A stretch of DNA of 59,792 nt from Flavobacteriales bacterium (GTDB lineage: Bacteria; Bacteroidota; Bacteroidia; NS11-12g; UBA955): the NCBI GenBank assembly GCA_947487175.1, contig CANKVM010000003.1:1-59792 (forward strand). The letters are read 5' to 3'. Below the pieces are notes generated by a model. It saw only the letters and a program-made list of their open reading frames with translations. It was not told the origin of the DNA and ran no database searches. Made by a program: the position numbers and the translations under genes. Positions 1 through 7,861 of the stretch are shown here, piece after piece. Position 1 is the first letter of the stretch; each line of letters begins with the position of its first letter.

Positions 1-576
1 CTATTCATAGCTTATAAGGCCAATAAAAAATTAGAAGTTTATGTTGGAAGTCCAAATAAGGAAATGTCACTTTATGAAACTTACAATGTTTGCGCCCAAT
101 CAGGTGATATTGGACCCAAAAACCAAAGTGGCGACAACCAAACACCTGAAGGATATTATTATATAGATCGATTTAATCCTGCCAGCAATTTCCTCTTGAG
201 TTTAGGTTTAAACTATCCGAATAAGGCCGATAAAATTAGAAGTAATGCCTCAGATTTGGGTGGTGATATTTTCATTCATGGCAACTGTTTGTCAATTGGC
301 TGCTTAGCCATGACAGATGAAAGCATCAAAGAAATTTATACACTAGCCATTATGGCAAGAAATTCAAATCAAATGAAAATCCCTGTAATTATTGCTCCTT
401 TTACAATGCTACAATCTAAAAAAATGGATTTTGACAAGCAGGCTGATTTAAAACCCTATGCCAAATATTTTGGTTTATGGAAAAGTATTTTTGAGGGAAT
501 TTCAAAATTTTACAAAACAAAACAGCTTCCTAAATTTACAATAAGCAAAACTGGTTCTTATATCTTAACAAAATAA
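1..576 (+). CDS. L,D-transpeptidase family protein (YkuD fold), 5' end outside the window
   Basis: The reading frame is open from base 1, so the first visible ATG (64) is very probably internal; codons before it read like the family's N-terminal strand. The visible 191 residues end in the C-terminal part of a YkuD-type catalytic domain. The signature HG-x6-GC is seen with His at visible codon 93 and the nucleophile Cys at codon 101, inside HGNCLSIGC. Known members cross-link peptidoglycan or attach proteins to it in the periplasm, going through a Cys acyl-enzyme. Any signal peptide lies off the window. The DUF1801 gene follows after 9 bp, so the two may be co-transcribed. Family confidence is high; the substrate is unknown. 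Confidence 0.85.
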   Translation, partial: LFIAYKANKKLEVYVGSPNKEMSLYETYNVCAQSGDIGPKNQSGDNQTPEGYYYIDRFNPASNFLLSLGLNYPNKADKIRSNASDLGGDIFIHGNCLSIGCLAMTDESIKEIYTLAIMARNSNQMKIPVIIAPFTMLQSKKMDFDKQADLKPYAKYFGLWKSIFEGISKFYKTKQLPKFTISKTGSYILTK

Positions 577-585
577 TCAATTATT

Positions 586-1056
586 ATGCAGTACGTTGCT
601 AAAAACGCCCTTGACTACATTGCTCAGTTGCCAGAAGATCGCGTTGAGCCAATGAAAAAACTTAGAGAAACGATTGTCAACAGCCTTCCACCAGGATTTG
701 AAGAGTGCATTTCATATGGAATGATTGGATATGTTGTACCTCTAAGTGTTTATCCCGCTGGATATCATTGCGACCCAAAATTACCATTGGGTTTTATGAA
801 TATTGCTTCTCAAAAGAACTTTATTGCATTGTATCATCTGGGTATGTATGGAAGCGAGACTTTGTTGAATTGGTTTGTTGAAGAATATCCCAAACACAGC
901 AAATCCAAATTAGATATGGGCAAAAGTTGCATTCGTTTTAAGAAAATGGACCAAATTCCGTATGATTTAATTGCCGAATTATGCAAAAAATTGAGCATGG
1001 AAAAATACATTGAATTGTATGAAACTGCATTAAAAAACGGTCAAAAAGTGCAATAA
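586..1056 (+). CDS. DUF1801 domain protein
   Basis: A 156-residue soluble protein with no signal peptide or membrane segment. The N-terminal pattern (YIAQLPEDRVEPMKKLRETI, then EECISYGMIGY) and the central FIALYHLGMYG stretch match the DUF1801 family (YdhG-like), small alpha/beta proteins of unsettled function. The C-terminal part has a conserved CIRFKKMDQIP strand-helix. It lies 9 bp after the L,D-transpeptidase gene on the same strand and probably shares its transcript. Nothing in the sequence shows an enzyme activity. Family assignment is by recognised motifs; the function is unknown. Confidence 0.75.
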   Translation: MQYVAKNALDYIAQLPEDRVEPMKKLRETIVNSLPPGFEECISYGMIGYVVPLSVYPAGYHCDPKLPLGFMNIASQKNFIALYHLGMYGSETLLNWFVEEYPKHSKSKLDMGKSCIRFKKMDQIPYDLIAELCKKLSMEKYIELYETALKNGQKVQ

Positions 1057-1120
1057 TTTTCATTCAACAAATGATTTGATTCATTCACCAATCAGATGAT
1101 TTTATCAGTTCATTTTCTAT

Positions 1121-1128
1121 TATCTTTG
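1121..1128 (+). promoter_or_regulatory. TATCTTTG -7 box, acyl-CoA carboxylase beta
   Basis: Exact match to the Bacteroidota -7 consensus TAnnTTTG. It ends 4 nt before ATG 1133, so the predicted transcript starts at or next to the start codon (leaderless). No clear -33 TTG is seen at the usual distance. Confidence 0.7.
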
Positions 1129-1132
1129 AATC

Positions 1133-2767
1133 ATGTCAACACAAGACATTCAATTCAATAAAAACGAGGACACCAATAAGCAAAATTGGGATGTCGTAAA
1201 AAGTAGATTAGAAAAAATCTATCTTGGAGGTGGCATAAAAGCTGCTGCAAAACAAAAAGAAAAAGGCAAATTATTAGCGCGTGAAAGAGTTGATTATTTA
1301 AGAGATAAAGATTCAGAATGGATTGAAATTGGTGCCTTTGCCGGATATGAAATGTATGAAGAATACGGTGGATGTGCCGGTGGCGGTGTTGTAACTGGTA
1401 TTGGATATGTGAGCGGCCGCCAATGTATCATTGTTGCCAATGATGCCACTGTAAAAGCAGGAGCTTGGTTCCCAATTACCGGAAAAAAGAATTTGCGTGC
1501 CCAAGAAATAGCAATGGAAAACCATTTGCCAATTATTTATTTGGTTGATAGCGCTGGCGTTTTCTTGCCAATGCAAGATGAAATTTTTGCCGACAAAGAT
1601 CATTTTGGTAGAATGTTCAGAAACAATGCTATCATGAGCAGCATGGGAATTACCCAAATTGCTGCTGTTATGGGAAGTTGTGTTGCAGGTGGTGCCTATT
1701 TGCCAATTATGTCTGATGAAGCATTAATTGTTGAGGGAAATGGAAGTATTTTTCTAGCGGGAAGCTATTTGGTAAAAGCTGCAATTGGAGAAGATATTGA
1801 CAATGAAACCTTAGGAGGCGCAATAACACAAACTGAAATATCGGGTGTTATTGACGATAAATTCCCTAATGACCAAGCCTGTTTAGATAGGATAAAATAT
1901 ATCATGGATAAACTAGGCAAACCTGAAAATGCAGGTTTTGACCGGGTAAAAACAAAATTACCTGTAAAAAAGCAAGACGAAATTTGGGGGTTGTTGCCTG
2001 CAGATAGAGGAAAACCTTATAAGTCCCTCGAAATAATTGAAAGACTTGTTGACAACAGTGAATTTGAGCAATACAAAGAAGGATATGGAAAAAGTATCCT
2101 TTGTGGATATGCGAGAATTGATGGCTGGGCTGTGGGTATTGTTGCAAATAACCGTGAACTGGTGAAAAGCAAAAAAGGAGAAATGCAATTTGGTGGTGTA
2201 ATTTATAGCGATAGTGCAGATAAATCAGCAAGATTTATTATGAATTGCAACCAAAAGAAAATTCCTTTGGTATTTTTACAAGACGTTACAGGATTCATGG
2301 TTGGAAGTAGATCTGAGCATGGAGGCATTATTAAAGATGGCGCCAAAATGGTAATGGCAATGGCCAATAGTACTGTTCCAAAGTTTACCATTGTAATGGG
2401 AAATAGCTATGGTGCAGGAAACTATGCAATGTGCGGAAAAGCATATGACCCAAGATTAATTGTAGCATGGCCAACGGCAAAAATTGCGGTAATGGGTGGA
2501 GAGCAAGCTGCCAAAACACTTTTGCAAATTGAAAAAGCATCTTTAAAAGCAAAAGGTGAAGAAATTACGATTGAAAACGAAAATGCATTGCTTGATAAAA
2601 TCACCCAAAGATACAATAGCCAAACTACTCCTTATTATGCTGCTTCTCGTTTGTGGGTAGATGCAATTATAAATCCTCTGGATACTAGAAAATGGATTTC
2701 AATGGGAATAGAAGCGGCAAGTCAAGCGCCGGTGAAACCATTTCATCCTGGCATTTTACAAGTTTAA
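1133..2767 (+). CDS. acyl-CoA carboxylase beta subunit (carboxyltransferase), methylcrotonyl-CoA carboxylase-like
   Basis: This 544-aa protein is a full-length biotin-dependent carboxyltransferase beta subunit. It would transfer carboxyl from carboxybiotin to an acyl-CoA in the cytoplasm. Both crotonase-like halves are present. The N half has the CAGGG and GSCVAGGAYLP acyl-CoA/oxyanion loops, and the C half has QDVTGFMVG and GNSYGAGNYAM for biotin. The DHFGR stretch and the C-terminal YYAASRLWVDAIINPLDTRK pattern look closest to methylcrotonyl-CoA carboxylase (leucine breakdown); propionyl or geranyl relatives cannot be excluded. No biotin carboxylase alpha subunit lies in the window. The start is set by the -7 box 4 nt upstream. 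A methylmalonyl-CoA epimerase at 18.6 kb suggests the strain also handles propionyl-CoA. Confidence 0.9.
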   Translation: MSTQDIQFNKNEDTNKQNWDVVKSRLEKIYLGGGIKAAAKQKEKGKLLARERVDYLRDKDSEWIEIGAFAGYEMYEEYGGCAGGGVVTGIGYVSGRQCIIVANDATVKAGAWFPITGKKNLRAQEIAMENHLPIIYLVDSAGVFLPMQDEIFADKDHFGRMFRNNAIMSSMGITQIAAVMGSCVAGGAYLPIMSDEALIVEGNGSIFLAGSYLVKAAIGEDIDNETLGGAITQTEISGVIDDKFPNDQACLDRIKYIMDKLGKPENAGFDRVKTKLPVKKQDEIWGLLPADRGKPYKSLEIIERLVDNSEFEQYKEGYGKSILCGYARIDGWAVGIVANNRELVKSKKGEMQFGGVIYSDSADKSARFIMNCNQKKIPLVFLQDVTGFMVGSRSEHGGIIKDGAKMVMAMANSTVPKFTIVMGNSYGAGNYAMCGKAYDPRLIVAWPTAKIAVMGGEQAAKTLLQIEKASLKAKGEEITIENENALLDKITQRYNSQTTPYYAASRLWVDAIINPLDTRKWISMGIEAASQAPVKPFHPGILQV

Positions 2768-2893
2768 GTAGCGAGAATAAATTTCGGGTAGAATTCGAAA
2801 GTAAAAATTATGCGATTTAGCGATAAAAATCGTTAAATACAATCTTTTCTTGATAAAATGTGGAAAACGTTAGGAAATATCTGAAGATATACC

Positions 2894-2901
2894 TACCTTT
2901 G
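2894..2901 (+). promoter_or_regulatory. TACCTTTG -7 box, helicase gene
   Basis: Exact TAnnTTTG match, followed by about 100 nt before the ATG at 3003. The resulting long leader contains a CGCTT/AAGCG inverted repeat (about 2959-2983). Long leaders are typical of cold-regulated DEAD-box helicase genes, so leader-based control is plausible but not shown. Confidence 0.6.
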
Positions 2902-3002
2902 CAGCGCAATTCTTTACGAGTGGGACTTTTGTAGTTTGAATCTATTGCGATTCCTACGCTTTCATTTCTGCTTCTGAAGCGTTAGCCCGAAAAAAAATAT
3001 TA

Positions 3003-5081
3003 ATGCAAAATTTTGAAAACTTGGGGTTACTACCTCAACTTGTGTCTACTGTAGAAAAGCAGGGATACACCGAACCTACGCCTATCCAAAAAGTGGCGAT
3101 TCCAGCAATTTTAGCAGGTGGCGACCTTTTCGCAACTGCTCCTACGGGTACAGGTAAAACTGCAGCATTTGCAATTCCTATTATCCAACAAATCATCGAG
3201 AAACCGCAAAAAGGCGTTCACGCCCTTATTTTAGCGCCAACTCGTGAGTTAGCACACCAAATTTCTGACAACTTCAAGAAATATGGTGCCACAATGAAAC
3301 TTCGTATCGCTTTGGTATACGGTGGAGTTTCTCAAAGACGCCAGGTTGAAGACATTCGCCGTGGTTGTCAGGTAATTATTGCCACTCCTGGCCGTTTATT
3401 AGACCTTATTCAACAAGGACATATTGATTTATCTGCAATTAACACTTGGGTGTTAGATGAGTGTGATCGTATGTTAGACATGGGATTCATTAGTGATATC
3501 CGTGATATTGGTCGTTTAATGTTAAATGATAAAAAACAAACTTTATTATTTTCAGCTACGGCTCCAAGAGAAATTAGAGTTTTGTCTCAAGAATTATTGT
3601 CTGAGCCAACACAAATTGACATTGCTCCTTTAAACGAAGAAAAACCAAAAATTACACAATGGTTATTTGCAGTAGGAAGAAATGACAAATTTGAATTATT
3701 AAAAGAACTTTTAGATGATGCTGAGGTTCACTCTATGTTGGTTTTTACAAAAACCAAACATGGTGCTGACAAATTGGTTGATTTACTAAGAAACATCAAT
3801 GAACATGCAGTTGCTATTCATGGCGACAAGAGTCAACGCGAACGTACTCGTAACCTAGACTTATTCAAAGAAGGCCGTGCACGTATTTTGGTAGCAACAG
3901 ACGTTGCTGCGAGAGGTGTAGACGTTCCAGCTTTGAATCACGTATTAAACTATGACATGCCGCAAGATCCTGAAACTTATACGCACCGTATAGGTAGAAC
4001 TGGAAGAGCGGGTAGTACAGGTTTGGCTATGTCGTTTTGTGATCAATCAGAATCAAACTTGCTTGATATGATTTACAAAGAGCATGGAACAACTGATTTG
4101 GTTGAAATGGAACATGAATACCGCATTGAATTGCCAAAAGGGCGCAGTGGTGGTGGACGTGGCCGTGGTGGTTATGGTGGCGGTGGAAACCGTGGCGGTA
4201 ATCGCGGTGGCGGAAGTCGTGGTGGTAGCTCATTTGGTGGCAACCGCGGTGGAAGCTCATATGGCGGCGGCGGCGGAAGTTCTTACGGCGGTGGCGGTGG
4301 AAACTCTTACGGTGGTGGTAATCGCGGTGGAAGTGGTGGCGGAGAACGTCGTTCATTTTCAAACGATAGACCTGCTAATACAGACAGACCTGCTTTCAGT
4401 AACGACAGACCTTCTTACAACAACGACAGACCATCTTTTAATGATAGACCAGCTGGAGATAAACCTTCAGGAGACAGATCATTTGGTGGTAACAGACCCT
4501 CTGGCGATAGATCATTTAACAGTAACAGAACATCTAGCGATAGACCTGCATTTAATAGAAGCGATAGACCTGCACCATCTGGTGACAGACCTGCATTCAA
4601 CAGCAACAGATCTGGTAGCGACCGTCCATCTGGCGACAGGCCTTATGGAAACGCAAACAGAGGTGGTGGATCATTCGGTGGCAACAGGCCAGCGGGAGGC
4701 GACCGCCCTTTTAATAACGATCGCAATAGCAACACTTCTTCACGCCCTTATGGGTCTGAAAACCGCGATCGTAGTTTTGAAGGTAAGGTTAGACAAGAAA
4801 CGCAAGCTCGTCAGAGCAGTGCTTTCGGAAACAGCCGCAATAGTGAACGTAGTGCTCGTCCAGCATTTAACAGCAATAGCAGCGGCGACAACAATCGTCA
4901 AGCTCGTAGATCTGATTCAGGTCAACCTGCTGCGCCTGCTAGCGCTGATAGTGGCAAAAGTCACCATCGAGGCCAGGGCGGGAAAAAGCCAGCTAGTTCG
5001 AGCAATTTTAGCAGAAATTCACCTGCTAAACCTCGCAGAAACCCAGCTGGACACAAAAACAAATACAAATCTGATATTTAA
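3003..5081 (+). CDS. rhlE: DEAD-box RNA helicase, RhlE-like, with long RGG/DRP-repeat tail
   Basis: The 692-aa protein has an ATP-dependent RNA helicase core in residues 1-378. Visible motifs are the Q motif (PTPIQ, 25-29), Walker A APTGTGKT (46-53), PTRELA (79-84), motif II DECD (152-155), SAT (184-186) and HRIGRTGRAG (near 330). Motif II is DECD rather than DEAD, with a TGT codon at 3462-3464. Residues 379-692 form a low-complexity tail: first Gly/Arg (RGG, GGNRGG, SSYGGGGG units), then many (S/N)DRP units, ending in a Lys/Arg-rich stretch. Such tails bind RNA and can promote condensates in known proteins; that role here is inference. A strong terminator follows at 5105. Overlapping long frames in the tail are repeat artefacts. 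Confidence 0.93.
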   Translation: MQNFENLGLLPQLVSTVEKQGYTEPTPIQKVAIPAILAGGDLFATAPTGTGKTAAFAIPIIQQIIEKPQKGVHALILAPTRELAHQISDNFKKYGATMKLRIALVYGGVSQRRQVEDIRRGCQVIIATPGRLLDLIQQGHIDLSAINTWVLDECDRMLDMGFISDIRDIGRLMLNDKKQTLLFSATAPREIRVLSQELLSEPTQIDIAPLNEEKPKITQWLFAVGRNDKFELLKELLDDAEVHSMLVFTKTKHGADKLVDLLRNINEHAVAIHGDKSQRERTRNLDLFKEGRARILVATDVAARGVDVPALNHVLNYDMPQDPETYTHRIGRTGRAGSTGLAMSFCDQSESNLLDMIYKEHGTTDLVEMEHEYRIELPKGRSGGGRGRGGYGGGGNRGGNRGGGSRGGSSFGGNRGGSSYGGGGGSSYGGGGGNSYGGGNRGGSGGGERRSFSNDRPANTDRPAFSNDRPSYNNDRPSFNDRPAGDKPSGDRSFGGNRPSGDRSFNSNRTSSDRPAFNRSDRPAPSGDRPAFNSNRSGSDRPSGDRPYGNANRGGGSFGGNRPAGGDRPFNNDRNSNTSSRPYGSENRDRSFEGKVRQETQARQSSAFGNSRNSERSARPAFNSNSSGDNNRQARRSDSGQPAAPASADSGKSHHRGQGGKKPASSSNFSRNSPAKPRRNPAGHKNKYKSDI
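4138..4780 (+). repeat. degenerate RGG/GGN and DRP coding repeats in the helicase tail
   Basis: The DNA is built of short degenerate units. Up to about 4345 it encodes Gly/Arg-rich blocks; after that it encodes repeated xDRP motifs about 6-10 residues apart. The units vary in sequence, so this is an old, drifting repeat rather than a recent tandem expansion. Confidence 0.8.
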
Positions 5082-5104
5082 TAAATAGCAGAATCTGATA
5101 TTTC

Positions 5105-5131
5105 AAAGGTGCGTGAAAACGCACCTTTTTT
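5105..5131 (+). terminator. intrinsic terminator after the helicase gene
   Basis: Perfect 10-bp stem AAAGGTGCGT / ACGCACCTTT closed by a GAAA tetraloop, with the T-run continuing to 5131. It lies 23 bp after the helicase stop codon. Confidence 0.9.
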
Positions 5132-5377
5132 ATTTAATGAGGTTTTAAATTGTAGCTATTACAATTAATTTAATTTCCAAAATTAACAAACGCAATTTTT
5201 TGGACTATTAGAAAATCAATTCCAAAAATCTAAAAGTTGAGTATTAAAGAAATATTCTAAGATTGGATTATTCCCAAATGCGTATTTTTAGGATGTTAAC
5301 TCTATTAGAGAATTATAAATTCACAAACCATTTATAGAAATATGGTTCTTTTTTTATTCATTTGAAATTTTGAACAT
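5132..5377. other. AT-rich intergenic stretch, no gene recognised
   Basis: This is the largest space without a recognised gene. I find no convincing reading frame and no TAnnTTTG box on the plus strand. It holds one weak terminator-like hairpin: AACCAT at 5326-5331 pairs with ATGGTT at 5342-5347, followed by a T-run to 5355. No obvious gene lies directly upstream of that hairpin. Confidence 0.5.
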
Positions 5378-5384
5378 AAAAAAA

Positions 5385-5465
5385 GGCGGTATCGCGTCGC
5401 TACAACCCACTGCCCTTGCTTCCTTCCGGACCTGGGGGAATTCATGAGGAGCTGACCGTACCGCC
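5385..5465 (-). ncRNA. ffs: signal recognition particle RNA (small bacterial SRP RNA, 4.5S type)
   Basis: Read on the minus strand, the 81-nt RNA begins GGCGGTA and ends TACCGCC, which pair as the closing helix. Its apical part carries the hallmark GGTCCGGAAGGAAGCA, the conserved Ffh-binding domain (internal loop plus GGAA tetraloop) of SRP RNA. A run of seven T follows at once (5378-5384), acting as terminator. A TATCTTTG box ends 4 nt before the 5' G, with a TTG 20 nt further upstream. The RNA works with Ffh to target nascent membrane and secreted proteins to the translocon. It is divergent from lptB. The 5' end is well fixed by the closing helix; the 3' end may include a few T. Confidence 0.95.
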
Positions 5466-5469
5466 GGTG

Positions 5470-5477
5470 CAAAGATA
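5470..5477 (-). promoter_or_regulatory. TATCTTTG -7 box of the SRP RNA gene
   Basis: Minus-strand TATCTTTG, preceded 20 nt upstream by TTG (-33 element) and ending 4 nt before the RNA 5' end at 5465. It serves as an internal ruler for where transcription starts in this genome. Confidence 0.85.
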
Positions 5478-5530
5478 CTGCCTTTTCTTTAGACCATCAA
5501 TCGAAATTCAAAAAATCGTATTCATTTCAT

Positions 5531-5538
5531 TATCTTTG
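5531..5538 (+). promoter_or_regulatory. TATCTTTG -7 box of lptB-lplA
   Basis: Exact TAnnTTTG match ending 4 nt before ATG 5543, so a leaderless transcript is predicted. It is divergent from the SRP RNA promoter 53 bp away. Confidence 0.75.
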
Positions 5539-5542
5539 CCAC

Positions 5543-6295
5543 ATGCGCCTTCGCTCCGAAAACTTAATTAAACAATACGGCTCCAAAAAAGTTGTAAATG
5601 ACGTAAGTGTTGAAGTAAACCAAGGAGAAATTGTTGGTCTTTTAGGACCCAACGGTGCCGGCAAAACAACCACATTCTACATGTGCGTTGGTCTTGTGAA
5701 ACCAGATAAAGGAAAAATTTATTTGGATGATAAAGACATTACCAAATTGCCAATGTACAAAAGGGCCCAATTTGGTATTGGTTATTTGCCTCAAGAAGCC
5801 TCTGTTTTTAGAGATCTCAGCGTAGAAGATAATATCAAAGCCATTCTTGAAATGACTCCCCTTACCAAAATTCAACAAGAAGAGAAATTAGAAACATTGA
5901 TTGAAGAATTTAGTTTGGGTAGGGTTAGAACCAATTTAGGAAAGGTTTTGAGCGGCGGTGAACGTAGAAGAACTGAAATTGCCCGCGCCTTGGCAACGGA
6001 TCCTCATTTTATCCTTCTAGACGAACCTTTTGCTGGCGTTGATCCAATTGCTGTAGAAGACATCCAAAGTATTGTAGCGAAGCTAAAAGATCGCAATATT
6101 GGCATTCTAATAACCGATCACAATGTGCAAGAAACTTTAAGTATCACCGATCGCGCATATTTGCTTTTCGAGGGACAATTACTCAAACAAGGAAATGCCG
6201 AAGAACTTGCAAATGACGAGTTGGTGCGTAAAGTTTACCTAGGTCAAAACTTCGAATTGCGACGCAAATCACCAAAACAAGAAATTACCGAATGA
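5543..6295 (+). CDS. lptB: LPS export ABC transporter ATP-binding protein LptB
   Basis: The 250-aa cytoplasmic ATPase has Walker [10 protein letters not shown] (35-43), the Q-loop [12 protein letters not shown] typical of LptB, the signature [15 protein letters not shown] and Walker [12 protein letters not shown]. In known systems LptB2FG extracts LPS from the inner membrane and pushes it along the Lpt bridge. LptF and LptG are not in the window. The stop overlaps the start of the lipoate ligase gene by 4 bp (ATGA), so both share the leaderless promoter at 5531. The length and the [11 protein letters not shown] signature separate it from amino-acid transporter ATPases. Confidence 0.93.
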   Translation: MRLRSENLIKQYGSKKVVNDVSVEVNQGEIVGLLGPNGAGKTTTFYMCVGLVKPDKGKIYLDDKDITKLPMYKRAQFGIGYLPQEASVFRDLSVEDNIKAILEMTPLTKIQQEEKLETLIEEFSLGRVRTNLGKVLSGGERRRTEIARALATDPHFILLDEPFAGVDPIAVEDIQSIVAKLKDRNIGILITDHNVQETLSITDRAYLLFEGQLLKQGNAEELANDELVRKVYLGQNFELRRKSPKQEITE

Positions 6296-7239
6296 GATTG
6301 ATTGTTTCACGCAGTCTTTGTCCGTATTTCCATCTCGCTGCAGAAGCTTTCTTTTTACAACAAACAGACGAAAATATTTTGCTTATTTGGCAAAGCGAAA
6401 GTGCTGTAGTATCAGGCAAACATCAAAATATTTGCGCCGAAATCAATTATAAGTTCTGTAAGGAAAACAACATATTGCCGGCAAGACGACTTTCAGGGGG
6501 TGGAACAGTGTTTCATGATATGGGAAATATTAATTTCACATTTATCAAAAACATTGAAACCGAAATGGACAAAGCTGTTAATTACAAACAATTCCTTGAA
6601 CCCATTCGCAAAACGCTTTTTTCATTGGGCATAGAAACTACCTATAGCTACAGAGATGATTTATTGTTAGATGGGAAAAAAATAAGTGGCAATGCCCAAC
6701 ATATTTTCCAACAAAAGAAACGCGTTTTACATCATGGAACCCTATTATACGATTGCCAATTAACCAACTTGTCAAGTGCATTGCACTCAGAAGGACAATA
6801 TGAAGACAAAGCAGTTAAAAGTGTAAGAAGCGTTGTAACCAACATCAAAGACTATCACAACTTTGGTGAAACCCAAGATTTCTTGGTGAAATTTATCAAT
6901 GAACTGAGCACTTCATTCGGCGCCGCACAATTTCTTTCAGAAAATGAAGTACAGCGTATTGACGAAATAAAGAAAGAAAAGTTTGAGCTTGAAGAATGGA
7001 TTTTAGGTTACTCACCAAAATATATTCACCGACGGTCAGTGTCCCTCAAAAACAAAAAATACGAATTGTATTTGTTTGTCGATAAAGGCGTTGTAACGTT
7101 AATGGAACTCGTAAACGAAATGGGCGAAAAAAACTTTATTTCAGAAAGTTCGGAATGCATTTCAAATCCAATTTCTATTGAAACTTTCAAAAGCGGATTT
7201 CCGGAAATTCCAGAAACTGAATTGTATCAATTTTTATAA
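6292..7239 (+). CDS. lplA: lipoate-protein ligase A family protein
   Basis: The 315-aa cytoplasmic enzyme has the BPL/LplA catalytic fold. The lipoyl-AMP loop reads [15 protein letters not shown] (about residues 64-78). The conserved [15 protein letters not shown] stretch holds the active-site Lys, and HHGTLLYD follows. The C-terminal domain (about residues 225-315) corresponds to the accessory domain of two-domain LplA. Known members activate free lipoate with ATP and attach it to 2-oxoacid dehydrogenase E2 and GcvH. Translation is probably coupled to lptB through the ATGA overlap. The 3' end overlaps the convergent nth gene by 6 bp (TTATAA holds both stops). Octanoyl transfer (LipM type) is a less likely alternative. 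Confidence 0.88.
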   Translation: MRLIVSRSLCPYFHLAAEAFFLQQTDENILLIWQSESAVVSGKHQNICAEINYKFCKENNILPARRLSGGGTVFHDMGNINFTFIKNIETEMDKAVNYKQFLEPIRKTLFSLGIETTYSYRDDLLLDGKKISGNAQHIFQQKKRVLHHGTLLYDCQLTNLSSALHSEGQYEDKAVKSVRSVVTNIKDYHNFGETQDFLVKFINELSTSFGAAQFLSENEVQRIDEIKKEKFELEEWILGYSPKYIHRRSVSLKNKKYELYLFVDKGVVTLMELVNEMGEKNFISESSECISNPISIETFKSGFPEIPETELYQFL

Positions 7240-7854
7240 TTGAATTGCCTTACAAATTGGGCAATTTTCAACGACATGACCTCTGGCTGGACAATATTCT
7301 CGGCCATAAAATATAATTTGCAAATGTATTTTATTCCACAAATCTCTCGGGGTCAATCGTTTCAAATCCTTTTCTGTTTGTTCCACGTTTTTACCGTTTG
7401 ATAACTTCCATCTTACTGCCAAACGATGAATATGGGTATCAACAGGAAAAGCAGGCACACCAAAAGCTTGCGACATAACCACACTCGCAGTTTTATGTCC
7501 TACCCCAGGCAATGCTTCCAAGTCTTCGAAAGTTTCAGGAACTTGTCCATTGTGCTTATCAAGAATGATTTGGCTTAAATTAAAAATGGCTTTGCTTTTA
7601 AACGGAGACAATCCACAAGGCTTGATAATCTCACGAATTTCTTCAATGGTTAATTTTACCATATCTGAGGGATTGTTAGCCTTGGCAAATAACGAAGGGG
7701 TAATTAAATTTACTCTTTTATCGGTGCATTGGGCACTCAACAAAACAGCAATTAGCAAGGTATATGCATCTGAATGATCCAAAGGAATTGGAACTTCAGT
7801 ATACAAATTTTCCAGCGTATCAAGAATAAATTGAACGCGTTCAGCTTTTTTCAT
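7234..7854 (-). CDS. nth: endonuclease III (DNA glycosylase/AP lyase), Fe-S cysteine set incomplete
   Basis: The 206-aa HhH-GPD protein excises oxidised pyrimidines and cuts abasic sites. The HhH motif LPGVGHKTASVV carries catalytic Lys121, and VDTHIHRL carries catalytic Asp139. The usual C-terminal 4Fe-4S loop is C-x6-C-x2-C-x5-C. Here only three Cys are visible (188, 198, 201), as C-x9-C-x2-C, and the protein ends five residues later. The cluster is therefore degenerate or absent; some relatives are known to lack it. It is the last gene of a minus-strand run with moxR (7-bp gap) and two foldase genes. DNA repair activity should not need the cluster. Confidence 0.9.
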   Translation of the reverse strand: MKKAERVQFILDTLENLYTEVPIPLDHSDAYTLLIAVLLSAQCTDKRVNLITPSLFAKANNPSDMVKLTIEEIREIIKPCGLSPFKSKAIFNLSQIILDKHNGQVPETFEDLEALPGVGHKTASVVMSQAFGVPAFPVDTHIHRLAVRWKLSNGKNVEQTEKDLKRLTPRDLWNKIHLQIIFYGREYCPARGHVVENCPICKAIQL

Positions 7855-7861
7855 TGAATGA

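Noticed and set aside
4084-5088. 334-aa frame on the plus strand inside the helicase tail
   Set aside because: Frame-shifted reading of the RGG/DRP repeat DNA, giving a Val/Thr/His-rich monotonous protein. The helicase frame carries all conserved motifs and continues through the same DNA.
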